A DNA stretch of 64,000 bases from Flaccisagitta enflata. Taxonomy: Eukaryota; Chaetognatha; Sagittoidea; Aphragmophora. The stretch lies in contig OZ231128.1 in NCBI GenBank assembly GCA_965153355.1, positions 22,010,001 to 22,074,000 of the forward strand, given 5' to 3'. The notes under the pieces are model-generated. The model saw nothing but the letters and a program-made list of their open reading frames with translations, was not told the DNA's origin and did no database searches. The position numbers and the translations under genes were made by a program. Positions 1 to 62,608 of the stretch are shown in pieces (the first letter of the stretch is position 1; every line of letters begins with the position of its first letter).

Positions 1-126
1 AGTTACTTTTTCTGCGTTTATGAGCATTTTGAGTTCACCACGCCCACCCAAATGCCTGAGTGACTTTCGCCACTGCCCCCGCCCACCCGCGAGCGACTGG
101 GGTAGCCATGTATCCGGCCTTTTGGA
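1..126 (-). repeat. Family A interspersed repeat, 5' part
   Basis: In minus orientation it reads through the family A head (AAGGCCGGATACA..GGCTACCCCAGTCGC) and GGGCGGGGGCAGTGGCG-like body. The window edge cuts it. Confidence 0.65.
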
Positions 127-660
127 AAAAAAAGTCAAATTACATGATTTAACTTTTTGAAGCATATGGTTAAAATCAAGTTTTCAAATATCGATTTTGA
201 TAGTTTACAAAATTCAAAATTTTTGGTTGATATGAGGTAATTTTTATGATTTTAGCTTGGAAAAATCTTTTTTTTTTAAATGGCACTAAAATTTTGTAAA
301 AATGATTTTTGTTATTTTTCGATTTTTAAAAAATATTTTATATAAATGAGATTTGAACTTAAAAATGTTATAAAATCAATAAGCAAAAATCAATATTTGA
401 TAAAAATAAAAAACAAACAAACAAAAACAAACAAAAAAAATAAATTAAAGGTAACCTTTACACATAAAACAAATATTTAAAAAAAAACACAAAAAATATA
501 GAATTTATAAAAAAAATCCACTTTTACGACTTTTTTCCGGTCGGCGAGAGCCGCCTCAAGCTCAAAGGCTTAATCGGTATTTCCATAACAATCACGATAT
601 TTCCTGACTGCAGTGCGGCACAATCACGAAATTGGCGGTTGGAACGTTGGGTTGTTTTTG
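127..660. other. AT-rich non-coding stretch
   Basis: A/T-rich DNA with A runs and no coding signal or recognised repeat. Confidence 0.6.
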
Positions 661-678
661 AAACCTGGCGTAGGTCAT

Positions 679-755
<77 letters not shown>
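679..755. repeat. (AC)n microsatellite
   Basis: About 38 uninterrupted AC units directly beside the repeat B copy. Confidence 0.98.
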
Positions 756-760
<5 letters not shown>

Positions 761-769
761 GGCCTGGTC

Positions 770-1015
770 CCGTCTTATTGTCAAAATAAGTCATTTCTAG
801 TGAAGATGAAAAACGCGTTTGTTCCCATTGAACACGTTTACAGCATGAACACATATTTATGCATTCAACTGTCCCATGAGGGAGTGAGCGAAGTGAGTGA
901 GCGAGCCCGTGAACAGAGTGAGCGAGCGAAGTGAGCATAGTGAAGCGAAGCGCTGCGTACCGAGTGAGCAAAGTGAGCGTTGGAGCGAACGAATGTAGCA
1001 AGCGACCAAGAGGCC
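770..1015 (-). repeat. Family B repeat (CGCTC-rich), long copy
   Basis: On the minus strand: AACTGGCC..TTGGTCGCTTGCTA, then GTTCGTTCGCTC and many CGCTCAC units, ending CATCTTCACTAGAAA. Homologous to 2012-2085 and to intron 35 (59142-59373). Confidence 0.8.
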
Positions 1016-1020
1016 AGTTA

Positions 1021-1208
1021 ACAAGGCCGGATATACGGCTACCGAAGTCGCGTGCGGGTGAACAGGGGCCATATTTGAGGTCACCGGACCATTTGGGCAG
1101 GAGCAGGGAGGTCAAAGTAATAAAATCATAAAAAAAGTGTGACCGACCGACCGACCAACCGACCGACGGACAAAGCGGGTTGTAGAGTCGCGTGCACGCG
1201 ACTAAAAA
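1021..1208 (+). repeat. Family A repeat, near full-length short form
   Basis: Starts ACAAGGCCGGATATACGGC, carries AAGTCGCGTGCGGG 25 bp in, a (GACC)n stretch, and the 16-bp palindrome GTCGCGTGCACGCGAC before TAAAAA. 188 bp, taken as the type copy. Confidence 0.85.
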
Positions 1209-1464
1209 CGCGAATGTCTCTGATTAGAAACACCCCTTAGCGGCGGTTCTTTGTAAACTTAGCGACCATAAATACCCTAAAAAAAGTGAGACTGACAGAC
1301 TGACAAGCCGACGTAGCAATTGAGCAGTAACATAATAAGACTGATTAAAAGACAGACGGACAGGTTGAAATGGATTGAACTTGAGGCTTGTTGGTTTGAA
1401 TAAAAGACTCATTGTTTGTCTAATTTCAAGGAAATGTCCCGTCTTCGGAGTAAGTAGCAATTTT

Positions 1465-1640
1465 TACATATTTATTTACATATTTATTTACATATTTACA
1501 TTTATTTGCATATTTACATTTATTTACATATTTACATTTATTTATTTACATATTTACATTTACATTTACATTTACATTTACATTTATTTATTTACATATT
1601 TACATTTATTTACATTTATTTACATATTTATTTACATACT
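1465..1640. repeat. TTTACATA/TTTATTTACAT minisatellite
   Basis: Irregular tandem array of TTTACATATTTA-type units on the + strand. Confidence 0.9.
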
Positions 1641-1701
1641 TATTTGGAGTAAGTAGCAATTTTTACATATTTTAATTACTGTGTTTTGAAAAATTTACAA
1701 A

Positions 1702-1795
1702 AAAAAAAAAAAAAATTTACAAAGAAAGAAAATTTACAAAGAAAGAAAATTTACAAAGAAAGAAAATTTACAAAGAAAGAAAATTAACAAAGAAA
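1702..1795. repeat. 16-17 bp tandem array (AATTTACAAAGAAAG)
   Basis: About five near-identical units. Confidence 0.9.
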
Positions 1796-2004
1796 TCTAG
1801 ACATTTTCAAATATTTTAGGCCGGAAAGATGAATTGAAAATGGGCGTCACTGAGGCAGATCGATTATTTTTTGTTCTATTCTTAATCAAGTCTAGGAAAG
1901 ATCACACCAGTTAAAAACTCTAATTTTTTTTTCACTCTTTACTATGTATCTGTGGTATATCCATCTGTGGTAGATTTGAACGACTGACGGACACATGACA
2001 ATTG

Positions 2005-2085
2005 CATTTTAAACGGGCCAATCGGTCGCTCACTATGTTCGTTCGCTCGCACCGCTCACTCCGCTCACAGGCTCGTTCAATGTTT
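2005..2085 (+). repeat. Family B repeat, truncated
   Basis: Begins GACAATTGCATTTTAAACGGG and continues CGGTCGCTCACTATGTTCG and CGCACCGCTCACTCCGCTCA, closely matching the start of the intron 35 copy. Confidence 0.75.
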
Positions 2086-2097
2086 CCTGGTAGTAAC

Positions 2098-2111
2098 GTT
2101 GTTGTTGTTGC

Positions 2112-2207
<96 letters not shown>
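2098..2207. repeat. (GTT)n microsatellite
   Basis: About 36 GTT units adjoining a truncated family B copy. Confidence 0.98.
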
Positions 2208-2228
2208 GAAAAATTGTATTTGTATATT

Positions 2229-2420
2229 TCTAGTCCCGTGCTATGGGACTCTACACCCCGCTTTGTCCATCCATCTGTCCATCCGTCCATCGGTTGGTCG
2301 GTCCCCATTTTACTGTTCGGCGTTTTTGAGCGTTTTGAGCCCAACTACTCCAGAGATCTTCTCCATCACTGCTCCTACCCATCTATACGCAACTAGGATA
2401 GCCGTGTATCCGGCCTTGTT
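2229..2420 (-). repeat. Family A repeat, diverged copy
   Basis: On the minus strand it starts AACAAGGCCGGATACACGGC and ends in a degraded hairpin GTCCCATAGCACGGGAC. Confidence 0.75.
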
Positions 2421-2486
2421 TCAAAGTCAAGTTACTTTTGAAGTGTTAGCCTGCATATGGGCTAAAAAGGCTTATTATCAAATTTA

Positions 2487-2679
2487 GTTTTTAGTCGCGT
2501 GCTACACGACTCTACACCCCGCTTGGTCGGTCCGTCCATCCGTCCGTCCGTCACACTTTACTTTTTTGGCGTTAATGGGGGTTTTGGCCTTATTGCTCCT
2601 GCCCAAATGTTCCACTGACCTCAATTATGGCCCCTGCCCACCCACACGCGACTGGGGTAGCCGTGTATCCGGCCTTGTT
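2487..2679 (-). repeat. Family A repeat, near full-length
   Basis: On the minus strand: head ACAAGGCCGGATACACGGC, 5' motif AGTCGCGTGTGGG, 3' stem GTCGTGTAGCACGCGAC, then TAAAAA. Confidence 0.85.
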
Positions 2680-2717
2680 AATAAGACGTTTCATTTTGTA
2701 ACCCTACATATACATTA

Positions 2718-2785
2718 CCGACCAACCAACCAACCAACCCATGGACACAGCCAGTTATAGACGTGCTTTGGCGAACCTAAAAAAG
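2718..2785 (+). repeat. Family A2 repeat, 3' part
   Basis: (GACCAACC)n followed by GGACACAGCCAGTTATAG and GTGCTTTGGCGAACCTAAAAA-like tail, shared with 17165-17297. Confidence 0.6.
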
Positions 2786-2819
2786 AATCAAGTTCTGTAC
2801 ATTACCTCCGTCTGTGACT

Positions 2820-2974
<155 letters not shown>

Positions 2975-3072
2975 ACATCAAATGTTTAAATTTTGACATT
3001 GAAACCGTGTTTTATCATCTTATGTTAATGTTTAGTTACGTGTTTTATGTGTTTTAAAAGGCTCATGTTTTT

Positions 3073-3172
3073 TATGTTGGTTTTGTTTTCGAATGTTTGT
3101 TTTGTTTTCGAATGTTTGTTATGTTTTTGAATGTTTGTTATGTTTTTGAATGTTTGTTTTGTTTTCAAATTT
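3073..3172. repeat. 20-21 bp minisatellite
   Basis: Five units of the type GTTTTGTTTTCGAATGTTT. Confidence 0.85.
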
Positions 3173-3196
3173 CAACTAGTGTGACAGAAAGCTAGC

Positions 3197-3197
<1 letters not shown>

Positions 3198-3280
<83 letters not shown>
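3198..3280. repeat. (GA)n then (CAGA)n
   Basis: Compound microsatellite with a clean switch near 3240. Confidence 0.97.
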
Positions 3281-3281
<1 letters not shown>

Positions 3282-4360
3282 CCAATCAAACCGGAAATGG
3301 ACAGGGAGAAAGACGGGGCCACATTTAATCGCTCATTGTGGTGTCATTCATATGCTGTCGGTCTCAGTCATGTCAATTGGAATCGTCTGTGCCCTCAGCA
3401 TCATTGTTGTTAGAGTTGTGATCATCGTCATTGTTCACGACTACATTATCATCGTTTTTTCAATCTTTGTAAAAAAGGAGAAAAAAAATGAAGAAAAAGC
3501 GAAAAAAAGTACTTCGCTCAGAATGCAGTAAGGTGATCTTGTTTTGGAAGCAATAAGGCTATTCCTTGTGGTGATGCGACAGATTTAGGAAGATACATTC
3601 CAGGTCACTACTACACCACTATGGCAAAGAACCTTATACTCCACACTAGAGAACGGAGATTTGCGCGAGGATCCCCCTACCCACGGCTGTAGTGCTAAGT
3701 GAAAGCTACCGTAGCGTGGGTTTATTTTCCTCATTAGGGCTTAACGTTCCATAACGTTTCTTTAAAACTGTGAGAATGTTATGGTAATTTAGTACTCCCC
3801 AAAACAATAACAATTGATTTTTTCAGGGTCACGGTCCACTGTGCAAAGGGACCTCGATGAATTCGTTTTGAAACTAAACTCGATCTTCACAAGACTTGAT
3901 TGAGAAGACGCTAACAAAAAATAATCAATCTACCTCAATGACCCTGTTAATTTGTATGAAAACAACAGTCAAAAAATCAGAATTTGTGATTTGTTGAGCT
4001 TAATCTCTGGCTGTCTGTTGCTAGACCCCAATTGGGGGAAGACAGTCCTGACAGTCCTGACAGTGAATGTCCCTGTAATAAATTTTGCGCTAATCAAATA
4101 ACGTATGGGATATTGGGAGGGTCAAGTGACAAATGAATGTAAAGATACCTTAGATTGATGCATGACATCCCCGCGGCGTACAAGTGGCAAGAACTGCGTT
4201 TTTTTGCACAAGCAAAACAGACATTTGGACTGATTGAGCAATGGATGGACAGATAGACCTACAGAAAAACCTTCAAGGGATGTGAGGACACATCTAAGAA
4301 GCACCTTTGACAAAATCTAAATTGAGTGTCCATCTCTAGACTTGAAACAAAGATATCACA
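3281..4360. other. Unannotated non-coding DNA
   Basis: Single-copy-looking sequence; no ORF above about 63 codons and no RNA gene seen. Confidence 0.5.
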
Positions 4361-4368
4361 AAATACAG

Positions 4369-4533
4369 TAGAACCTCACTCTAACGGATTTCAGGGGACC
4401 AATATTTTTTTTCTGTTATGGGCAGACTTCTGTTTTTGCTAACAAAAAAAACTTGTAGGGACTATGAATTTGCGTCTGCTATAGGTGGAATTCTGTTGGT
4501 GGCGGGTCTGTTAAAGCTGGGTTCAACTGTATT
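4369..4533. mobile_element. MITE-like element with CAGT..AACC ends
   Basis: Starts ACAGTAGAACCTCACTCTAA and ends GGGTTCAACTGTA, the pattern of short non-autonomous pogo/Tc1-mariner-like elements. No transposase present. Confidence 0.45.
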
Positions 4534-4712
4534 TGACTGGGTAGAAGATAATCAAAATCCCTGATCATATTATGCAGAAAAACAGACGAAATCATTTGAG
4601 GAAAAAATAATAAAAGGAAAATTGTACTAAGATTTATCTGTCCGTCCATTATAATCAAAAACATTTTAAGAGTCATCATTTGTTAGTTCATCCATGAATG
4701 AAAAACAGAGAA

Positions 4713-4902
4713 ACAAGGCCGTATACACAGCCACCAGCTGCGGACGGGTGGGCAGGGGCGGATATGTGCATTTTCCCACTTTTCAACTTGTGCTGATGGA
4801 CGGACGGACCAATGGACCAACGGACCAATGGACCAACAGACCATCGGACCGACAAACTGACGGATGGACAAACCCTCTTGCAGAGTTGTGTGTAGAAGTC
4901 TT
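4713..4902 (+). repeat. Family A repeat, diverged
   Basis: ACAAGGCCGTATACACAGCC head, GGGTGGGCAGGGGC body, (GGACCAAC)n, decayed 3' stem. Confidence 0.7.
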
Positions 4903-4949
4903 GTAGAACATATGGTTACTTTCATTTGTTCATTTGCTGTCTGTCAGTC

Positions 4950-5195
4950 CCCCCTTGGCCCTCTCAGGCCTGGAATCTGCGCTCTCAGACCTGAATGAAA
5001 TCTATCCTCTCAGGCCTGCAATCTGCCCTTTCAGGCCCTGAATCTGAAATTTCAGGCCTGAAAGGGTGGATTACAGGGCTGAGAGGGCGGATTTAAGGGC
5101 TGATAGGGCAGATTTCAGGACCATGAGGGCATATTTCAGGCCTGAGAGAACTGATTTTAGGCCTGAGAGGGCCTGAGGGGGACTATCGGACGGAC
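4950..5195. repeat. Inverted minisatellite (TCAGGCCTGAA)
   Basis: The left half carries CTCTCAGGCCTGNAATCTGC units, the right half their reverse complement (GCAGATTTCAGGCCTGAGAG type); the switch is near 5045. Confidence 0.75.
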
Positions 5196-5199
5196 ATAC

Positions 5200-5700
5200 A
5201 AACAGGTGTATTGACTAATAATAGTCCCGTGTTCTGAAGGACTTTATCCCCTTTGGGGCTGCTGCCCAAAAAGAACAACACAAACTAGAAACTTACACTT
5301 TTTATGACTGCCAAGGCGCATCAATTAGAAGCCGGAACAATTGGTGGTTCTGTTGGTCACTTGGTAATGAATATGTTCCACAATTGCCCTGGTGCTAATA
5401 ATGGCCTACTTGGCCTTATTTTTCTTTTTCTACACATATTACTTAGAAAATCGATGATTAGACAAGTCTATGAATCAGAAAGAAATGAAGATTGAAAATG
5501 ATCATTAGTTGTGGACTTGTGACTCTTTCCACAAGCAAACTATCCATTTGATAGTCAAAAGTCGCAAAAGTGTTAGATGATCAGCGGTGCCCAATGCCCC
5601 TAGGTTAGTGTATGTGAGGTTGAGATGGTGACAGGGGCAGCAGCCCCAAAGGGACCAATGACATATGCTTTCACAAATGGGGAAATTTTCTCTCCTCCTC
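5200..5700. other. Unannotated non-coding DNA
   Basis: No coding or RNA signal recognised. Confidence 0.45.
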
Positions 5701-5711
5701 AAGGTTAGGAT

Positions 5712-5945
5712 ACGGGTCTTGAAGCTAGGATTTCAGCTTCACGACTGGGATTTTGAGCTATGAGGTTGAGATTTTGCGCTTCCGGGCTGGAATTTGGGCT
5801 TTGAGGCTAAAATTTGGCTGAGGCTGGCTGAGGCAGAGGCTGGGATTTGGGTCTTGGGATTAGATTTTGGGCTTGGGACTAGGATTTGGACTTTAAGGTT
5901 GGGATTTTGGGCCTTATAGCTGAGATTTGAGCCTCATGGATGGAT
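5712..5945. repeat. Degenerate minisatellite (GGGATTTTGGGCTT)
   Basis: About a dozen diverged units of GGATTTNGGNCTTNNGGCT type, ending in a short family A 3' tail (5942-5987). Confidence 0.7.
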
Positions 5946-5987
5946 GGACAATGCAGGTTGTAGAGTCAAGTGCACGCGACTAAAAAC

Positions 5988-7080
5988 CATATTCTCAAAA
6001 TGCATTCATTAGCCCCTCTAGATAGGAATGAAAGAATAAATAAAGAAATGAATAAATAAATGAATGCATGCATGAGATAGTGAATGAACAAATAAAAAAC
6101 AATGAATGAGTAGACAATTAAACAACTAACCCTGGGTTACAAAACTATCGCGGACCGGGCAAAAATGTGCGTTTTTACTCTTTGGGGTTATGAACCCACA
6201 AACCATTAGACCCTACCTCTCATAGAGATTCAAAGACATGGGAAGAGGTATAGAGACTCAAAAGATTTCAAAACTTTACCCATTTATTTAAAAATGCTCT
6301 GTGGAAACCAATTTGAAGCAATGCAAAAAGGGCAACATGAAGGAGAAAATGCTTGGTTCGTTCATCTTTGTAGTTTTCCTCCTCCTTCTCCTCCTCCTCC
6401 TCCTCCTCCTCTTCTTCTTCCTGATTTTTTGTTTTTAAAAACTTTATTTCTTTTTTCATCAACAGCTTATGCCAAACAGCATTAGCTTAATACCAAGATT
6501 TAAACATGAGTGCCAATGAGATGACATTATGGTGAAATGAAGGAAAATTGCTGAAAAAACGCATTTTGAGGGATAAAACCATAAAAAAACAAGTGCAATG
6601 CGCCGACCCTTCTCATTACAAATGGATACCTTTTCATGTCTTTCCCATTTTATAAGTTGTTCCTACGTTGAAAACTTTCCGAGTATGGCAGTTTCAACTT
6701 TACACCTCCCTCTACCCCCAGAAGGTAATCCGGAAGGTTCGGGAGACAAAACGTTTTTTTTTTTTTTGCTCATCATATAAATGAACTTTGATGTCGTTTA
6801 TCTAACTTTAGCTGAGACTCAGAACAATCTTCTTCAACGTTCTTTCACATGATGCAATTAAAACATCCTTAGATACCGAAGATTTTTATTTAGTAATTTA
6901 GAGATGCAACGCACAGCAGAGTTGGGCGTTGATGAATCTGAGACGACGTTACATAGTTATGGATACCGAAAGAAACCTTGCAACTGCAATATGCAAATAA
7001 GCTCCTCATATCGCTTTTGAAATATCGAGGGACATAAAATGCCTGTGTATGACAATGGTCACACACACTCTCTCTTTTAA
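5988..7080. other. Non-coding DNA with small microsatellites
   Basis: Contains AATG/AAATG-rich sequence (6025-6120) and (CTC/CTT)n at 6378-6420. The short ORFs crossing the latter are repeat artefacts. Confidence 0.5.
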
Positions 7081-7084
7081 GCGT

Positions 7085-7245
7085 GATGGAGGAATGGATT
7101 GACGGGCGGATGAACGCATAGCAGATGGACGGATGGACGGACGAACAAACAAACTGACGGATGGTTGGGCTGATGGACAGACAGATACGGATGGCTGGGT
7201 GGTCGGGGGATCTTTTAGAGTCGCAAGTCCTCGACTTAAAAGCTC
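7085..7245 (+). repeat. Degenerate family A-like GACGGAT array
   Basis: (GGATGGAC)n run then TTTTAGAGTCGCAAGTCCTCGACTTAAAA, like an eroded family A 3' end. Confidence 0.4.
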
Positions 7246-7761
7246 AAGGAGAAAGACCGAGTTCTAATGAGGAGGAAGAGGAGAAGGAAGCGGAGAAAGA
7301 GGAAGAAACGGAAAACAAGAGGATAAGAGTAGTAATAAGATATTATGAAGAAGAGTCGAGGATGATGAGGAAGGGGACGTTGTCATAGAAACGGATGACA
7401 CCAAGTCGAAACTGATAACATGACACATGTTCTCGATAGTACAGAAGAAACCTGCCGCAAAGCAGTTCTCGTTACCGTATCAATGTTTCAGTTTTTAGTA
7501 AATCAGCGTATTATTTGCGTGAACGCCTCTCTTTGCTTTGCACGCAGTGTCCGTCGGTTGGACTGTCCGTCGGTTCGTCTGTTCATAGACTCGTAACCAT
7601 TTGGAATTGCGATTGATTTCCACATCAATGCCCCGACTTCATCCTAAGATAATCTTTCATCTGTCTCTTTCTTCTGTTTGTCCGTTTATCTATATCTACA
7701 GTATGATTTTTCTCGTTTGAAATATTCTATGACGATGTAACTAAAAAAGTAATAGAGATAC

Positions 7762-7940
7762 AGTAGGACCCCGCCTCATCGGTCCCATTGGGACTGAAGA
7801 TTTTTCACCTTTATCTCAGGATGACCTTTAAAGAGAGGTGAAATTACATTAAAAACTACCATTTGGAACCTCAAAATGTTGACCTTTATTGATGGGGAAC
7901 CTTTAAAAGCGAGGCTGTTATTGCGGGGTTCCTGTAATTG
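7762..7940. mobile_element. MITE-like element with ACAGTAGGACCCC ends
   Basis: Left ACAGTAGGACCCCGC, right GCGGGGTTCCTGTAATT; internal inverted similarity around ACCTTTA. Pogo-like by end pattern only. Confidence 0.45.
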
Positions 7941-7963
7941 AATTCTGAAAAAAATTCCTGAAA

Positions 7964-8557
7964 GATGATGTTGATGCATTTTGTGATATGTAACTCCCTG
8001 GATTTTTTTACAAAAACATGATCTTTGGAAGAAGTACAGAACTAGATGTCATCATATTCGGATTGTTTCTTTGCAAAAAATTGTCATTTGAACTGTTTTC
8101 CTTTAAATTGCCATAATTTCTAAACGACTTGAGCTACAGATACCAGATTAGTCTCAAATGAAAGGTATTTTGAAGTAGTTTTTGGGAAAGCTTGAGTTGA
8201 AATGCTTTTTTGATATTTCAGATCGATTTTTGAACTGTGAACCAACTTTTCATCAAAATCTTTATTGAGAAACCAATTGTTTTCAAGTTCCATGTGATGT
8301 ATAATTAAAGAAAAATTTCCCTCTTTGTATTTCCTTAAACTATGGTAGATTAGGTTGAATTTGAGACCAATCTGGTACCTTTAGCTCAATCCGTTTAGAA
8401 ATAAGAGCAACTTAAACAAAAACAGTTCAGCCAAGCACTTAATATCATAGTGTTTTTTACTGATTTTGATCAATATTTCCTCATTGGTCAAAAGGTATAG
8501 ATTTTTGTAAAAAAATCCTAAGAGTTACACATCATAAAATGCATCATCATTAACTTT
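7964..8557. mobile_element. Foldback element with nested inverted repeats
   Basis: Outer arms 7964-8030 and 8500-8557 (GATGCATTTT.TGAT.TGTAACTC and complement), inner arms 8108-8165 and 8350-8406 (TTTCTAAACG..TTGAGCT and complement). No ORF; a long-arm MITE. Confidence 0.7.
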
Positions 8558-9635
8558 TACGGATTTTTTACAGAATTGAATTTTCTCTATTACTCTTTGT
8601 GTAATGTCGTCATAGAATATTTCAAACGTGAAAAATCATACTGTATATCTGAAATGTTCAGCGCATACACTACTGCTCTACTGCAATTCATTGATCATAC
8701 ATATTTGCCTATTTCACCTTGTAAACTTCAATTATTTTCACAAAAGTTGGTAATTGGATTAAACAACATTTAGATTTAACAACCGAAATTACCCAGTCCC
8801 TTCAAGACTGTTATATCGGATTTCCACTGTAATTTGATATATGCAGAAACGCGGTGGGGCTTGTACATAATTTGCAAATTTCTGTAATTGCGAACATTAA
8901 AAAGAAAGGAATTAACATGAAAGTACCATATATTCTTATATTCATTGAAGGCGGATTTTTGCTACTCTCGAGTCCGTCAGAGCGGGCTGTAACTGTTTAT
9001 GTACTTATCAAGATATGTTAGCCACGATGCATTATGCAATTATGACCAGTAAAGAAAACCAATGTAAGCTTAGCAAGATCACTTTCGGTATTCATCATCG
9101 TTTTTTCCGACTGATAGATTTCCCCAAGTCTGACCAATGCACAGAGAGCCAAATAGCTCGATTCCAGGCGATAAACCAAAGGATTTTTTCAATCTTTAAC
9201 TCTCAATATCTGCTGAAATAAGGAGGAGAGAACAAAATGGGTGTTTTGTTCTCTTAGAGGGGGTTAGAATAAGGGGGTGAGTGAAAAAAAAATGAAAAAA
9301 GTTTTTTTTTCCCCAAGATATTGCAGTAAAAAGAGGCGATGCCCTCATCATGCCTCATCAAAAAAATTTTAACACCATTGCATAGAGGAGACTGAGCACA
9401 TTCCAAATATGTAAGCATATGTGCATATTGCTGCCGCTTTGGCGCTCAGAGCAGATGGAAAGTCACTCTGGCAGCAATGGTTTTCAGCGACGATGTCCAG
9501 TTGAATCCCGATCTTTCCATCAACAAGAATGGCAAAGTGAGGAAGAGGAAGAGGATAGAAATAAGGAGAGTAGATAAGGAAGAGGAAGACTGAATGAAGA
9601 TTAACTTGAAACAGGCTCATTTATCGAGTTGGACA
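8558..9635. other. Non-coding DNA
   Basis: Possible further MITE ends near 8812-8996 (TTCCACTGTAA / GGGCTGTAAC). ORFs at 8576 and 9015 lack coding character. Confidence 0.4.
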
Positions 9636-9862
9636 CATTGGTGGCGCCTTGATAAGTCACTCAACTATGGCCAAAAAGTCCTGGGTTCAATCCTTATCTA
9701 TAACCAGTACTTTTGAATCTCAAAATTCTGCCCCAATGATGCCAATAATACTGAGAGGAATTTTTCAAAGGAAAAATGAATGTGACCCTCAAGATTTGAA
9801 CTCAGAACCATGTGAGCAAAAAGAAAGCATGTTACCACAAGACCATTCTGATTCCTGAACAT
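9636..9862. repeat. Pair of opposed tRNA-like SINE heads
   Basis: + strand GGTGGCGCCTTGATAAGTCA followed by GGTTCAATCC (A- and B-box-like) at 9640-9700; minus strand TGGTCTTGTGGTAACATG followed by GAGTTCAAATC near 9855-9795. Promoter boxes only; too diverged for tRNAs. Confidence 0.4.
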
Positions 9863-10278
9863 GAAGGATAATTTGATTGTGTTATTCTAAAATGGCAGCA
9901 AGTTCTTCCCCTAAGTTGTTCTTATCTTTTTCATTGCAAACTCTGGCAGTTGATCGGAGTGCCCTCCTCTGTCAATGAGATGCATAAATAAATCTTAGAC
10001 ATAAGGAAACTGCTCAGCAGATCATTCTGTGGTACAGTGTGCAATGCCATTGGATCTGATCTGATCTGATCTGACAGCATCTCTTAGGCGTTCACTCGCG
10101 GACGAGTTCACTTCTAAGCTACAGAGCGTCCACTTGTTAGTCTAACTCTAACCACCGTGACACAGAGAAGTCACTTTCAAATCAAAATACAAGAGGTTCT
10201 CACATATTACCATGATATTAACTGAATGTTCCCTTAACTGGATGTTCCCTATGTAATGAACTAATATCTTGATCATTT

Positions 10279-10605
<327 letters not shown>

Positions 10606-10799
10606 TTTTGTCAACGATTACCGATTATCAAATGTACATTTGTTTTAAGGTAGGGAAATCATGACATGATTGATATCGTTAGAACATTCTTGTTATCACG
10701 TCATATTGCACGGACAAACATTTGTCAAAAACATTACAAACACTTATTTTGTCACGATCGTGCAAACACACGCTGTACGCGCAATGTGGACGAACAAAA

Positions 10800-10865
10800 A
10801 ACCATCCAACCAACACACCAACAAACCAACCAACCATTCAACCAACCAACCAACCAACCGACTAA
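10800..10865. repeat. (CCAA)n-type repeat
   Basis: CCAACCAACCATT-like imperfect units. Confidence 0.85.
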
Positions 10866-11150
10866 CGTAACAACCCACCAACAAACAAGAAAGATACGAT
10901 TTCTACTTCGCAAAACACTCCACTGACCTCTCCTCTGGCTTTTTTGGGTCTTAAGATTTACTTGCTTAGCGATGAACCGATGCAGAAAATAGTTCAATTG
11001 CTCACAACGATTTTTTTTTTAACGAACACGCACGCGCACACGCGCACGTGGACGTAGCTAATCGCAATTTCTCCGCACGAGCGCACATGCAAACGTGATC
11101 ATTGAAACACACGATTTTTGGACACACGCCTGCAATTCCTCCTCGAAACG
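10866..11150 (+). promoter_or_regulatory. Presumed 5' flank / 5' UTR of the dynein-like gene
   Basis: CpG-rich DNA just upstream of the chosen ATG, including an alternating CACGCACGCGCACACGCGCA stretch (about 11027-11048). No TATA box or clear RFX X-box seen. Assigned by position only. Confidence 0.3.
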
Positions 11151-61439
<50,289 letters not shown>

Positions 61440-61930
61440 GGAGGGACCCAAAGGTTTAGCAGCCCCCCCTACAGCTTACATGGGGCAAATGTCACGGTTT
61501 CACAGCAAGCAGGAGGGCCCGACTTTCCACCAATCTACGTTAGCACAAGCTTCCGATACATCATTATATGCGGATTAAATGGTTCAAAGACATTCATGAC
61601 TACCCAATGCACAATTTCAAACCATTTTTTGTGACCCTCCCTAGCCTTAGGGGGTCTAAAAATTTGGTCAAAGAGCTTTATTTAGCTTGTCTCCATTCTG
61701 TCTCCAGTAGAAAACAGCAAGCAAAACCAATCAAGAAATGTTTTTTTCCTATGATTTTATGAGTTTTCCTCAACTAGTAGTAGTCCCATAGGATACACGA
61801 AAAAAATCAACTTAGTAAGCAAACTTTAACTTACCAAAAATTGGCATATAATTCAAATTTACCCCTGCTCGATTTTTTTGCTTTTTTTCTCTTAAGGCTG
61901 AATATCATGATATTTATTTTTTTTAACCTC
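61440..61930. other. 3' flank of the dynein-like gene
   Basis: No canonical AATAAA close by; an ATTAAA occurs near 61574. No further dynein exon recognised. Confidence 0.4.
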
Positions 61931-61932
61931 CT

Positions 61933-62569
61933 TTTTAGTCGCGTGCACGCGACTCTATAACCCGCTCTGTCGGTCTGTCCGTCGGTCCGTCCGTCCGTCC
62001 GTCCGTCCGTCCGTAACACTTTGCTTTTTTTTGTCGTTTTACGTCATTTTAGGGTATTTTACATCATTTTAAGTCATTTTAAGTCATTCTAAGTCATTTC
62101 CAGTCATTTTCAGTTAATTTTAGTCACTTAAGTCATTTTGTCATTTTTTGTCATTTTTGTCATTTTATATTATTATAAGTCATTTTAAGTCATTCTTAGT
62201 CATTCTAAGTTATTCTAAGTCATTCTAAGTCATTACAAGTCATTCTAAGTCATTACAAGTCATTCTAAGTCATTCTAAGTCATTCTAAGTCCCTCTAAGT
62301 TATTTTTTGGCTTTTGTAGTTTTTAGTAACACTTTGCTTTTTTGCGTCGTTTTTGGTCAATTTTGGTCGTCTGGAGTCATTTTGAGTCATTTTTTTGTTG
62401 TTTTTGGTCATTTTTGGTTGCGTTTAGTTATTTTTGGTTGCTTTTAGTCATTTTTGGTCATTTTTGATCATTCATGTCACTTTGTACATTTAAACCATTT
62501 TAAGTCATTTTGGAACATTTCAGGTCATTTTTGGTCATTTAACATGGTTTTTTGGTTTTTTGGTTTTTT

Positions 62570-62608
<39 letters not shown>

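Noticed and set aside
3540-3780. Possible structured RNA gene
   Set aside because: Moderate GC and a few short stems but no recognised RNA family signature.
8576-9221. ORFs of 65-68 codons as small genes
   Set aside because: AT-rich, no recognisable motif, no splice or repeat-independent support.
62040-62300. Telomeric or centromeric satellite
   Set aside because: Short degenerate CATTCTAAGT array confined between family A ends; no TTAGGG-type units.
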